In this document: piece by piece, positions 18,335 through 26,196 of the stretch
How the letters are laid out: each line of letters opens with the position of its first letter
How positions within the stretch are numbered: the first letter of the stretch is position 1
From: Thermosphaera aggregans
Lineage (GTDB): Archaea; Thermoproteota; Thermoprotei_A; Sulfolobales; Desulfurococcaceae
Reading direction: 5' to 3'
NCBI RefSeq assembly: GCF_014962245.1
Contig: NZ_CP063144.1
Coordinates: 300,582 to 364,581 of the forward strand
Length of the DNA stretch: 64,000 bases
The notes under the pieces: generated by a model
Told to the model about the DNA's origin: nothing
What the model saw: only the letters and a program-made list of their open reading frames with translations
Database searches by the model: none
Made by a program: the position numbers and the translations under genes

Positions 18335-18440
18335 ACAGCCTGCTCCAACACTTTCAACCCCTTCCAGATCTTGTTTAAAGAGTATGGGAAGAGTTAAAAG
18401 GGATTCAAGTATAATAAAATATATATGAAAGGATGAAAAT

Positions 18441-18692
18441 ATGTACAAAGCCCGGATTACATCAAGGGCTTTGCAAAACTACTTATGCTGGAACATAGAG
18501 TCGGACAGAATTATATGTTTAAACATAAATATTTATCAGAACGTGCAGCTCCGTTTGACAACCGTCAGCAACCCGTTCATTAGAATTATTCAAGGCTTTA
18601 GGGAGGCGGGAGAGAGGCTTCACCGCGAACTAATTGATCTAAACCTGAAAATTCTAAGGAGAGTCCCCGTTAGAGCTAGAATGGTTTTCTAA
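18441..18692 (+). CDS. Small hypothetical protein
   Basis: A possible 83-residue protein starting at ATG 18441, shortly after an AT-rich TATA-like stretch (about 18410-18426, TATAATAAAATATATA). The C-terminal half is charged and helical (ERLHRELIDLNLKILRRV). I do not recognise it and the composition is only weakly coding-like, so it may be spurious. Confidence 0.35.
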   Translation: MYKARITSRALQNYLCWNIESDRIICLNINIYQNVQLRLTTVSNPFIRIIQGFREAGERLHRELIDLNLKILRRVPVRARMVF

Positions 18693-18762
18693 AAAAGAGG
18701 TTTGGGTAGAAGGACATGGTTAATTATCTTCAAGCAGTAGTATTAGTAATTGGTGGTGTTGG

Positions 18763-19284
18763 TTGAGCAATGCATGCTTCGAACCGCTTCTCAAGAGGCG
18801 TAGCATCAGGGTTTTCAAGGATGAAGAAGTGCCTTTAGAGCTCGTGTTGAAAGCGATCGATACTGCCAGGTACGCGCCGAGCGCGGGCAACAAGCAGCCC
18901 TGGAGGTTCATAGTGATACGGGAGCGCTCCAGGATTGAAGCTCTTGCTAAAATCCTCAGGTATTCCAAGCCCTTGCTTAACGCTAAGGTAGCAGTGCTCG
19001 TCCTAGCGAGCAAGGATGAGTCGCCTGTTTCACACATGGTGGACGGGTCCCTCGCTGCCATGTACTTCTGGCTCGCCCTCCACTGCACAGGGCTGGGAGC
19101 CGTTTGGATTCAGACTTTAAGGAATGTTAACGAGGTGCTGGAGCTCGTGGGGGCTCCTGAAAACTATGTCCCAATAGGCTTGTTCGCAATAGGCTGGCCG
19201 GGAGAGCAGCCTGTGGCAAAGGAGAGGAAGCCTCTGAGCGAGATAGTGTTTCTCGAAAGATTCGGGGAAGCATTGAAGCAGTGA
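18763..19284 (+). CDS. Nitroreductase-family flavoprotein
   Basis: FMN-dependent NAD(P)H oxidoreductase family, 173 residues. The FMN-binding Arg cluster KRRSIRVF lies near the N-terminus, followed by APSAGNKQPWRFIV and, toward the C-terminus, GLGAVWIQTL and the GWPGEQP turn. The substrate cannot be told from the sequence; archaeal members are often annotated only by family. The start TTG 18763 follows a GGTGGTGTTGG stretch. A T-rich run ends the transcript just downstream. Confidence 0.85.
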   Translation: MSNACFEPLLKRRSIRVFKDEEVPLELVLKAIDTARYAPSAGNKQPWRFIVIRERSRIEALAKILRYSKPLLNAKVAVLVLASKDESPVSHMVDGSLAAMYFWLALHCTGLGAVWIQTLRNVNEVLELVGAPENYVPIGLFAIGWPGEQPVAKERKPLSEIVFLERFGEALKQ

Positions 19285-19298
19285 AGCCCCGCGTCTAG

Positions 19299-19305
19299 TT
19301 TTTTT
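19299..19305 (+). terminator. Poly-T transcription terminator
   Basis: Seven T residues follow the nitroreductase stop codon by about 15 bases, typical of archaeal intrinsic termination, and lie before the tRNA-Pro promoter region. Confidence 0.5.
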
Positions 19306-19369
19306 AAAAAACATTCTTCCCACGGTTAAAGCGTTAAAAACCCTTCTACACTAATAACGATTAGTAGAC

Positions 19370-19475
19370 GGGCCCGTCGTCTAGCTTGGACTAGGATGCG
19401 GGGTTCGGGACCTGTTGGAGAAGCCGCTGAAGGCGGAACTCCCCGTGACCCGGGGTTCAAATCCCCGCGGGCCCA
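19370..19475 (+). tRNA. tRNA-Pro(CGG) with a 30-nt intron
   Basis: Acceptor strands GGGCCCG (19370-19376) and CGGGCCC (19468-19474) pair fully, with discriminator A 19475. The T arm is CGGGG-TTCAAAT-CCCCG (19451-19467) and the anticodon stem is CGGGG (19399-19403)/CCCCG (19441-19445). Removing 19410-19439 leaves the loop TTCGGGT, anticodon CGG at 19406-19408. The junction forms a bulge-helix-bulge: central helix TTCG (19404-19407) with CGGA (19434-19437), bulges GGA (19408-19410) and ACT (19438-19440), and an inner helix CCT/AGG. Cuts at GG^A and AC^T give an intron at the standard 37/38 site. CCA is not encoded. Confidence 0.9.
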
Positions 19476-19503
19476 TACTCAACGCTTCAGGCTGGATGAT
19501 ACT

Positions 19504-19902
19504 TTGGACGTAAAGGATACTGCTAAATACTTGGAGTCGATCACCCCGGAGAGCCCTGAGGCTAAGAGCATCCTGGCCGAGGTTTACGAGAAAAGGTTTG
19601 TCAAACTATCCTGTAAACAAGGCTCCAGCAACGGCTTCATATGGGTTTACACTGGGCCGAGAGGCGACTACCTCCTTGTTCCAAGAAGCTTCTGCAGCTG
19701 CAAGGACTTCATGATCAGGACTGCCTCCACTAAGAAGACGCCTGCCTGTAAACACCTGGTAGGGCTGGAGCTAGCCGCTAAGCTGGGTAAGAAGAGGGAG
19801 GTTTCGCTCAGCGCTGAGGATTGTGTAAGGATTGTTTTCGAAATACTTGAGAAAAACCTATCCCCCACGCTGAGGAAAGCATTATATACTTTACAGGAGT
19901 GA
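19504..19902 (+). CDS. SWIM zinc-finger protein
   Basis: About 132 residues with the SWIM metal motif CSCKDF...PACKH (CxC followed by CxH) in the middle and helices at both ends. SWIM proteins bind nucleic acids or partner proteins and some act with RecA paralogues; no specific role can be assigned here. The open frame reaches back into the tRNA, so the real start must be inside: TTG 19504 is the first suitable codon after the tRNA 3' end, and TTG 19531 is an alternative. Confidence 0.7.
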   Translation: MDVKDTAKYLESITPESPEAKSILAEVYEKRFVKLSCKQGSSNGFIWVYTGPRGDYLLVPRSFCSCKDFMIRTASTKKTPACKHLVGLELAAKLGKKREVSLSAEDCVRIVFEILEKNLSPTLRKALYTLQE

Positions 19903-19928
19903 TTAGAGATCAGCGAGCGGTGTATTAA

Positions 19929-20258
19929 ATGGGTAGGAGGAAGAAGAGGAGGAAGATTCAGAAGAGGATAGTGAGAATCCCAAGCGTGTTCCAATGCCCT
20001 AACTGCGGGTCAGTATCTCTTTCAGTAGAGTTCTCCAAGGCTGAGGAGGCAGGGTTCAAGATTGCTAAGATAAGCTGTGGGCGATGCGGGCTGAGGGCAG
20101 AGTATCCCAACCCAGTCCCTGATCTCTACCAGGCTGTTGACGTTTACAACAAGTTTATAGACCTGTTCGAGGAGGGCAAAGTCCAGGTTACTTTCGAGAA
20201 GCCTAAGACAGAGGAGGGCGGCGCGGAGGAGGCTGGTGGGGTTGAGGAGGGTTCATGA
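19929..20258 (+). CDS. Elf1-like transcription elongation factor
   Basis: A 109-residue protein with a basic N-terminus (GRRKKRRKIQKR) and a zinc ribbon formed by CPNCG and CGRCG, about 30 residues apart. This is the layout of Elf1, which binds the elongating RNA polymerase near the downstream DNA. A long acidic tail rich in Glu and Gly follows. It overlaps the GGGP synthase start by 23 bases and so is probably cotranscribed with it. Confidence 0.8.
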   Translation: MGRRKKRRKIQKRIVRIPSVFQCPNCGSVSLSVEFSKAEEAGFKIAKISCGRCGLRAEYPNPVPDLYQAVDVYNKFIDLFEEGKVQVTFEKPKTEEGGAEEAGGVEEGS

Positions 20259-20979
20259 ATACATCTCCGGCAAGATAGCGAGAGGTGAGAAACTCCACTT
20301 CACCCTGGTAGACCCTGACAAGCCTTTCACAAGGGAGGGGCTTGAGAAGACAGCGAGGCTTATGGCTGAAGCAGGCACCGACGCCTTCCTAATAGGCGGG
20401 AGCATAGGCGTCACCCCTGAGGAGGCTGGCGAGGTAGCCGGGGTTTTAAAGGAGACGGGGCTCCCCGTCATAGTTTTCCCCGGAAACATCAACTGCTTAA
20501 CCCCGCGTGCCGATGCAGTATTGTTCATGGTTTTAATGAACTCTAACGAGCCATACTACCTGATGATGGCCCAGGTTGTCGCAGCACCCCTTGTCAAGAA
20601 GTACGGGCTTGAACCGCTTCCAACAGGCTACATAGTAGTATACCCTGACACCGCGGTATCGCACATGGGTAGGGTTCAGCCAATACCTGTTGGGAAGCCT
20701 GAGGTGGTTTTAGCCTATGCTCTAGCAGGCGAGATGATGGGGTTCAAGTACATATATTTGGAGGCTGGAAGCGGGTCTCAGCAGACCGTTCCCCTGTCAT
20801 TCCCAGCCATGGTTAAGAAGTACACGAGCCTCATCACTATTGTCGGAGGAGGTATAAGGTCTCCCGAGCAGGCGAGGGAGATGGTTAGATCCGGCGCGGA
20901 CGTGCTTGTGACAGGGACCATTGTGGAGAGAGACCCTGAGCTAGCGGTTAAAATTGTGAAGGCTGTCAAGTCCCCTTAG
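20236..20979 (+). CDS. Geranylgeranylglyceryl phosphate synthase
   Basis: TIM-barrel enzyme of the GGGPS/PcrB family that makes the first ether bond of archaeal membrane lipids from sn-glycerol-1-phosphate and GGPP. Recognisable phosphate- and substrate-binding parts are LVDPDKP, IGGSIGVTPEE, VFPGNIN, YLEAGSGS, VGGGIRSPEQA and VTGTIVE. At 247 residues it has the family's normal length. The start GTG 20236 lies inside elf1; TTG 20242 is an alternative. Its 3' end overlaps the convergent MazG-like gene. Confidence 0.93.
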   Translation: MGLRRVHEYISGKIARGEKLHFTLVDPDKPFTREGLEKTARLMAEAGTDAFLIGGSIGVTPEEAGEVAGVLKETGLPVIVFPGNINCLTPRADAVLFMVLMNSNEPYYLMMAQVVAAPLVKKYGLEPLPTGYIVVYPDTAVSHMGRVQPIPVGKPEVVLAYALAGEMMGFKYIYLEAGSGSQQTVPLSFPAMVKKYTSLITIVGGGIRSPEQAREMVRSGADVLVTGTIVERDPELAVKIVKAVKSP

Positions 20980-21220
20980 CAACGTATTTCTTCTTGAAAG
21001 CATCCTCAACGTCAACATTCACCAGGTTTGCAATGCTAAGGAGCCATGCCAGTACATCCGCAACCTCCTCCTCGATAAGCTTGTGATCCATTTTGAGAAG
21101 GGCTTCGGCAAGCTCCCCAACCTCCTCGCTAAACCATGTGAAGGTAGCGAACAACCCCCGTGCAGAATCCCTCTCGAAGTATTTATCCTTTATAAGCTCC
21201 TGCGCATCCCTAATCCTCAT
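20966..21220 (-). CDS. MazG-like nucleotide pyrophosphohydrolase
   Basis: Small all-helical NTP pyrophosphohydrolase of 84 residues. The metal-binding motif EEVGELAEAL is followed by EEEVADVLAW, the EExxE...ExxD pattern of MazG/dUTPase-like proteins that clear non-canonical nucleotides. The longer open frame upstream lacks similarity to the family; ATG 21220 follows an A+T-rich TTAAATAATTA element about 25 bases earlier, which suggests a leaderless transcript. Divergent from sec61-beta. Confidence 0.8.
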   Translation of the reverse strand: MRIRDAQELIKDKYFERDSARGLFATFTWFSEEVGELAEALLKMDHKLIEEEVADVLAWLLSIANLVNVDVEDAFKKKYVAKGT

Positions 21221-21278
21221 GCCAACACCATAATTATTTAAGCATGTAAGAATTAAATAAGAGGGGAGGCTGAGCGGG

Positions 21279-21455
21279 TTGAGCAAGAAGTCTAGGAAGA
21301 AGGAGGGGCCTGCACTGCTTTCAGCAGCGGGACTGGTTAGATTCTACGAGGAAAGCGACGTAGGGTTGAAGCTGAAGCCCCATGTTCTCATAGGGATAAT
21401 GGTGGCTTTCACCATAGCTATAATAGCCTTGTCAAAACTTATGCCGATAACTTGA
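21279..21455 (+). CDS. Preprotein translocase Sec61-beta subunit
   Basis: A 58-residue tail-anchored protein. It starts with basic residues (TTG AGC AAG AAG, MSKKSRKKEG), has the family signature PALLSAAGLVRFYEE, and ends in one membrane helix (LIGIMVAFTIAIIALSKLM). This is the archaeal Sec61-beta/SecG subunit, which stabilises SecY in the translocon; secY lies elsewhere in this window at 59568. A GAGGGGAGG ribosome site lies at 21261-21269. Confidence 0.88.
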   Translation: MSKKSRKKEGPALLSAAGLVRFYEESDVGLKLKPHVLIGIMVAFTIAIIALSKLMPIT

Positions 21456-21552
21456 AACATTTTAAGATTGCGTAGGAGAATCCTGGCAAACCATCCTGGA
21501 GGCGCGCTAAGGATGTGGTTGTTGAAAAAGAGTATTTGAGAACACTACTGCT

Positions 21553-22458
21553 TCACATGAACTTCTTAACCCACTCCCAGTTCAATTCAACGCTTCTCTT
21601 TATCTCTTCAAGAGCCTCAGGCGTTATGTTCCTAAACCTTCCCTGCATCTTAACGTACTCTTCAACAGGCTTCCTCTTAGACGGGTCCATGTAGGGCCTG
21701 CTCGGCCCTGACAGGGTTATCTTACCATTCTGATACTCGTACAGTATCCACAAGCCTGTTTCAACAGCCAGCCTCGCCATCTTGACAGTGTACTGGGGTT
21801 CAAACCTCCATCCAACAGGGCAGGGGGCGTGGAGGTGTATGAACTTGAATCCTTTAATGCTCTTAGCCCTCTGCAGCTTGCTGTAGAAGTCGTGCGGGTA
21901 GGCTATGCTCGCGGTTGCAACGTAGGGTATGTTGTGAGCTATCATGATTCTCGCAACATCCTTCTTCTGCTCAGCCTTCCCTGACACAGGGGTTGTAGTG
22001 GTCCACGCACCCCTCGGTGTTGAAGAGCTTCTCTGAATCCCCGTGTTCATGTAAGCCTCATTATCATACATTACGTAGATCATGTTGTTGTTCCTCTCCG
22101 CAGCCCCGCTCAAAGTAGCCATGCCGATGTCCGCTGTGCCGCCGTCCCCAGCCCACGCTACGACGTGGACATCCGTGATCCCCCTCTTCTCCAAGGCCTC
22201 AGCAATGCCTGAGGCCACCGCGGCGGCTGCCGCGAAGGGCACGTGCACTATGGTTGCGTTCAGCGACTGACCCGGGTATGTTCCCACGACAACGGAGGAG
22301 CAGCATGCCGGTATGACGTAGATTACTTTCCCGCCTAGAGCGGCGTGAACTGTTTTCCAACCCATGGGTATGGGGCATCCGGAGCAGGCTGCGTCGCCTG
22401 GTAGGAATGCATCCCTCATGTTGTAGGGTATTGGGGGTTTGGGTCTCTGCTGGGACAT
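21553..22458 (-). CDS. porB: Pyruvate:ferredoxin oxidoreductase beta subunit
   Basis: Thiamine-pyrophosphate-binding subunit of the four-subunit archaeal POR, which oxidises pyruvate to acetyl-CoA and reduces ferredoxin. It has the iron-sulfur Cys pair ACSGCP near the N-terminus, the TPP motif GDGGTADIG...YDNEAYMNTG, and a third cluster Cys in APCPVGW. The longest frame reaches 22554, but ATG 22458 just after porA matches the family start. Last gene of the porG-porD-porA-porB operon. Confidence 0.93.
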   Translation of the reverse strand: MSQQRPKPPIPYNMRDAFLPGDAACSGCPIPMGWKTVHAALGGKVIYVIPACCSSVVVGTYPGQSLNATIVHVPFAAAAAVASGIAEALEKRGITDVHVVAWAGDGGTADIGMATLSGAAERNNNMIYVMYDNEAYMNTGIQRSSSTPRGAWTTTTPVSGKAEQKKDVARIMIAHNIPYVATASIAYPHDFYSKLQRAKSIKGFKFIHLHAPCPVGWRFEPQYTVKMARLAVETGLWILYEYQNGKITLSGPSRPYMDPSKRKPVEEYVKMQGRFRNITPEALEEIKRSVELNWEWVKKFM

Positions 22459-22462
22459 GCTA

Positions 22463-23641
22463 TCACCTCTTCTTAAACCATTCGAAGAAAACGGGCTTAC
22501 CGCCCTTCTCAACAGTTTCAATGAATCTTTTAACAATCCTCTCGAAATCCTCACTGGTGATGTTTACTCCCGCGATCCCTGTCACGACATTGCTTAGAGC
22601 TGGGAGCTTGTCAGTGTATGTTGCGAGGCCTGTGACCAGGTCGGTGAATATTGGTCCCCAGCCGCCGAAGCTGATCGACCTGTCGAAAACTATCACGCCC
22701 TTAGCCCTGCCCGCATACCTCCATATCTCCTCGTGGGGGAAGGGCCTGTAGAACCTTATCCTTACAACCCCTGCCCTGTAGCCCTGCTCCCTTAAAGCGT
22801 TCACAGCCTCCATTAAATCCCCGCTCCAAGCACCCATTGCCACCGCTATGTAGTCAGCGTCCTCACACCTGTAGCACTGGGTTAGCCCGCCGTAGCTTCT
22901 CCCGAAAAGCCTCCCATACTCCTTGTCAACCCTCTCGATAACTCTCTTAGCGCTCTCCATGGATTCCTGGATGCCGTAGAATATGTCCTCGGTCTCCTCG
23001 GGCATTGTCAAGCCTCCAACACCTATTGGGGAGCCGCCGTCGACAACGTATGGTTGCCTACGAGGTCCAAGCCACTCCCTCACAAGCTCCTCGTCAGGTA
23101 TTTCAACAGGCATCGTGGTGTGCCCTAGTATGAAGCCTTCAATACCCACCATAACCGGCAGGTAGACCTCGGGGTCCTCGCCTATTTTGAAAGCCTGAAT
23201 GGTTAGGTCGAGGGCTTCCTGATTATCCATTGCGTAAGCCATTACCCAGCCCGCATCCCTCTGATCCATGAAGTCGCTGTGGTCGGGCCAGATATTCCAC
23301 GGGGTGTTAATAGTTCTCGACACAATAGCCATCACCATCGGTATTCTGGCTCTTGAAACCCAGTGGACAACCTCGTGCATGTAGAGCAGTCCCTGGCTGC
23401 TCGTAGCAGTGAAAGCCCTCGCCCCTGCCAGCGCTGCCCCGTAGCACGCGGCAAGCGCTGAGTGCTCTGATTCAACCCTTATCATCACGGAGTCAAGCTC
23501 GCCTGACTCAACCATTTCCGAGAGCTTCTCAACAATGCTTGTCTGCGGGGTGATAGGGTATGCTGCTATAACCTCCGGCCTCACAAGCTTGACCGCGTAG
23601 GAGATCGCGTGGTTGCCTGTTAAAGCCTTCCTAACACCCAT
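22463..23641 (-). CDS. porA: Pyruvate:ferredoxin oxidoreductase alpha subunit
   Basis: Alpha subunit, 392 residues, carrying the pyrimidine-binding domain of the TPP site. Family marks are AYPITPQTSIVEKL near residue 30, SEHSALAACYGA and ATSSQGLLYMHE, with the C-terminal domain IVFDRSISFGGWGP. The spacing to porD and porB is only four bases each, which indicates one transcript. Pyruvate specificity rests on the operon layout and resemblance to archaeal PorA; a related 2-oxoacid cannot be fully excluded. Confidence 0.92.
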   Translation of the reverse strand: MGVRKALTGNHAISYAVKLVRPEVIAAYPITPQTSIVEKLSEMVESGELDSVMIRVESEHSALAACYGAALAGARAFTATSSQGLLYMHEVVHWVSRARIPMVMAIVSRTINTPWNIWPDHSDFMDQRDAGWVMAYAMDNQEALDLTIQAFKIGEDPEVYLPVMVGIEGFILGHTTMPVEIPDEELVREWLGPRRQPYVVDGGSPIGVGGLTMPEETEDIFYGIQESMESAKRVIERVDKEYGRLFGRSYGGLTQCYRCEDADYIAVAMGAWSGDLMEAVNALREQGYRAGVVRIRFYRPFPHEEIWRYAGRAKGVIVFDRSISFGGWGPIFTDLVTGLATYTDKLPALSNVVTGIAGVNITSEDFERIVKRFIETVEKGGKPVFFEWFKKR

Positions 23642-23645
23642 GTTC

Positions 23646-23927
23646 TCACCCTCCCTCGGGAACCATTGAAATAGCTTTCACAGGGCATACTTCCGCGCAC
23701 ACGCCACAGCCCTTGCAGTACTCCAGGTCTATGGAGACCCCGGTTTCAGGCTCAACCCTTATCACGTTCACGGGGCAGTAGATCTCGCAGGTGAAACACC
23801 TGGTGCACTTAGCGTTGTCTACAACGGGTCTCTCAGTCCTCCACAACCCTGTCTTGCCCGCCACTCCTTTCGCCGGTGTTGTGATAGGTAGCTTCCCGTG
23901 CACGGGTTTAACTGTTTCAACACTCAC
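23646..23927 (-). CDS. porD: Pyruvate:ferredoxin oxidoreductase delta subunit (2[4Fe-4S])
   Basis: A 93-residue ferredoxin-like subunit with two four-Cys motifs, CTRCFTCEIYCP and CKGCGVCAEVCP, which carry electrons from the catalytic subunits to external ferredoxin. The N-terminal 40 residues contain the usual WRTERPVVD segment. Four bases separate it from porG. Confidence 0.95.
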   Translation of the reverse strand: MSVETVKPVHGKLPITTPAKGVAGKTGLWRTERPVVDNAKCTRCFTCEIYCPVNVIRVEPETGVSIDLEYCKGCGVCAEVCPVKAISMVPEGG

Positions 23928-23931
23928 TAGC

Positions 23932-24510
23932 TCACACCTCCTTCACAAGCTTAACCTCTCCGTAAGCACGCTCGGCTGCCTGCGCGTTGACAGCGCCAGC
24001 TTTCTCGCCGAAGTAGTTGACGATTGCTTTCTTAACGTTTTCAATGCTCGCCAGCTTCACAGCCCCCACCAGTGCTCCAAGCATCGCGGTGTTCACGACA
24101 GGCCACCCGGCTATGACCAGCTTCAAGTCGTGTGCTATTCTTGTAGCATCCACCGTGTAGGCTTTGAAGCCTCCTTCAGCCGCGATCCTTGACAGGTCGA
24201 GCTCCTGCTCAGGCGTGTTAACTATTAAGACACCGTTTCTCCTCAGCCTAACCCTGCTCACAACCCCCGAGGAGATCAACCCGTGGTCGAAGACTACTAG
24301 GATGTCCGCGGTGTTGAACATTCCGTGCTTGAGAATGGGCTTATCGCTTACTCTTGCGAAAGCTGTGACAGGTGCACCCCTTCTCTCAGCACCGAAGAAC
24401 GGGAATGCCTGGCCGTTGAGGCCCTCGTACATTGCTGCTTCAACCAGTATGTTGGCTGCGGTGACAGCTCCTTGACCTCCTCTGCCGTAGAAGATTATTT
24501 CGTGAATCAT
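23932..24510 (-). CDS. porG: Pyruvate:ferredoxin oxidoreductase gamma subunit
   Basis: Gamma subunit, about 192 residues, with the signature FYGRGGQGAVTAA at the N-terminus and RRGAPVTAFARVSD further on. It is the first gene of the operon. The open frame extends to 24603, but ATG 24510 fits both the family and the promoter: a TATATAT element lies 25 bases upstream. Confidence 0.93.
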   Translation of the reverse strand: MIHEIIFYGRGGQGAVTAANILVEAAMYEGLNGQAFPFFGAERRGAPVTAFARVSDKPILKHGMFNTADILVVFDHGLISSGVVSRVRLRRNGVLIVNTPEQELDLSRIAAEGGFKAYTVDATRIAHDLKLVIAGWPVVNTAMLGALVGAVKLASIENVKKAIVNYFGEKAGAVNAQAAERAYGEVKLVKEV

Positions 24511-24531
24511 AGTAAACACCGAGCCGTAATG

Positions 24532-24538
24532 TATATAT
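24532..24538 (-). promoter_or_regulatory. TATA box of the por operon
   Basis: TATATAT is centred about 25 bases upstream of porG ATG 24510, and a second element GTATATAC follows at 24541-24548. The spacing predicts a leaderless porG transcript. The remaining sequence to 24773 holds no gene that I can support. Confidence 0.55.
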
Positions 24539-24773
24539 GAGTATATACTTTTTAAACATATCGTAGCATTGCCTAGTTCGAAGGCTTTAAACCGTGACCT
24601 CACCGATCACGAATCAATCTCGCCCCATCCCCAAGGCGTTATTGTTGAGAACGTCTCCGAGACCAGGGTTTATCTAAGTAGAAAACATTTTGACTTTTTC
24701 GAGAAAGAGAATTTATCAAAGGGATGTAATAGGGTGTGGGGAAAAAGAATTTTCTATACGACGCAACTTCTCA

Positions 24774-25718
24774 TTAACTACTGCAAGTATAAGTGGCTAC
24801 ACCCACGTGTATTGCTACGTAGAGAGTTTCCGCAGACTGCTCTGCCTCGTCCAGTGGTAAGTACAGCGTAATGCTTGGCGTTATCTCTGTGTACTCGCCC
24901 TGGTATTCGAATAAACCGATCTGCGGGTTCCCAGCCCTGTTCTGGGGTATTCCATCCAGGCTGGTTGCAACATGTATGTGATAGTATGATATCGAGTAAC
25001 CATCATCTAGTTGTATGCTGATAACCATGTTCTGCCCGTTGACCATGATGTAAACGTCTCCAACATCGTAGTGCTGAGCCCTTATCAAATCGGTTGTTAC
25101 TTCTCCACCATTATATACCACGTACATTGCCCAGCTAGCACCGGGGAAGGGCATCCCGTAAGCCCATGAAGTTTCAGCGTCATCGTTTAAGTAGCACATT
25201 CCGCCTGCCTCACAGCTTACCGTATACGTGAAGTACATTCCCCAGTTTCCTCTGTTCGTGAACCTCGTGCCATTACCCCATGCTGTCTCCGTTTTAACTA
25301 TGCTACCATACTCGTCTACTTTAGCAACCACTGCGTGAGCAGCTATGTAGAGGGTTGTTTCAAATGGGCACTCAATACCGAACATCTCGGTCAGGTTGAC
25401 AGTGAACTCATAGCTCTGATCCCATAATCCGTAAGCCTTGTAGGGGAACCTGCCAGGTATCGGGTTGCCCGTCCTGGTCGTAGGTATGTCGTACAGGCTT
25501 GTGGCTACTGCTAGATGAGCCTCCGTGAGATACCATGCCGGGTCTGTAATATTGTACAGCACGTGCAGGATTAGGGAATCATTCACAACGCTTGTCCACA
25601 CGTCTACTTCGCCAACAACCATGTACTGTCCGGCGATCAACGGGGTAGTATAGACGTTGTTCGGCTCGCTACCGATTGACAACGAGTTTAATGTTGCGGG
25701 TGTTAGAATAGTTAACAA
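24774..25718 (-). CDS. Secreted protein, signal peptide probably frameshifted
   Basis: An extracellular beta-rich protein of unknown function, with repeated segments: VHVATSLDGIPQNRAGNP resembles the earlier VATSLYDIPTTRTGNP, so two similar domains are likely (about residues 25-150 and 165-314). Four Cys are present. The annotated start TTG 25718 gives only part of a signal peptide. The upstream codons continue in frame as a hydrophobic stretch (ISILLIVTFLLT) but without a start codon. In the next frame GTG 25768, 25 bases from a TATA box, begins with MKIRISK. One extra base in the T run 25748-25751 would join them into a perfect signal peptide. Confidence 0.7.
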   Translation of the reverse strand: MLTILTPATLNSLSIGSEPNNVYTTPLIAGQYMVVGEVDVWTSVVNDSLILHVLYNITDPAWYLTEAHLAVATSLYDIPTTRTGNPIPGRFPYKAYGLWDQSYEFTVNLTEMFGIECPFETTLYIAAHAVVAKVDEYGSIVKTETAWGNGTRFTNRGNWGMYFTYTVSCEAGGMCYLNDDAETSWAYGMPFPGASWAMYVVYNGGEVTTDLIRAQHYDVGDVYIMVNGQNMVISIQLDDGYSISYYHIHVATSLDGIPQNRAGNPQIGLFEYQGEYTEITPSITLYLPLDEAEQSAETLYVAIHVGVATYTCSS

Positions 25719-25917
25719 GAATGTTACTATTAATAATATGCTTATAGTTTTGAGATACGTATTTTCACCTGATTATTACAATCAACTTAATCCTTTATAA
25801 ATTCCGCGTTTTTAGTTCGTGAAACCAAGCAATCAGGTTTGGTTTCAAACCCGATCATTCGGGTAAATGAGTTTTTAATGAGCAAGTGATTTATACCTAG
25901 GGAGAGCTTACTCTTTA

Positions 25918-26196
25918 GTGGGGGATTGTGGAGTGACGATTTACTGGGAGAGGTGCAGTGTTTGCGGGAGGTATGAGGCTGTTAGGCAGTGCACGCTTTA
26001 CAAGGATGTCCTAGTCGATATTCACTGCTGCATCCTGTGCGTTAAGAGGAGTGTTTGCCCAGCCCCCGCGTGGAGGATCGCCCTCCCCGCGAAGCCGGTT
26101 ACGCAGGCTAGGGCGGGGGTTAGCGTTGAGGAGAGGAAGCGTTTAATAGATGAGTTGACCAGTCTTCTCGAAAAGCCCGGTAAAAAGAATGCTTAG
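25918..26196 (+). CDS. Small Cys-rich putative zinc-binding protein
   Basis: 92 residues with a first half full of Cys: CSVCG, RQC, HCCILC and SVCP, suggesting one or two zinc sites; the second half is helical and charged. I do not recognise the family. TTATA at 25890-25894 is about 25 bases before GTG 25918, so a leaderless start there is plausible; GTG 25933 is an alternative. It converges on the PCNA gene, with adjacent ends. Confidence 0.65.
   Translation: MGDCGVTIYWERCSVCGRYEAVRQCTLYKDVLVDIHCCILCVKRSVCPAPAWRIALPAKPVTQARAGVSVEERKRLIDELTSLLEKPGKKNA

Noticed and set aside
24569-24871. Plus-strand frame of 100 codons between porG and the secreted protein gene
   Set aside because: Its 3' part is antisense to the secreted protein and no promoter or ribosome site is seen; probably chance.
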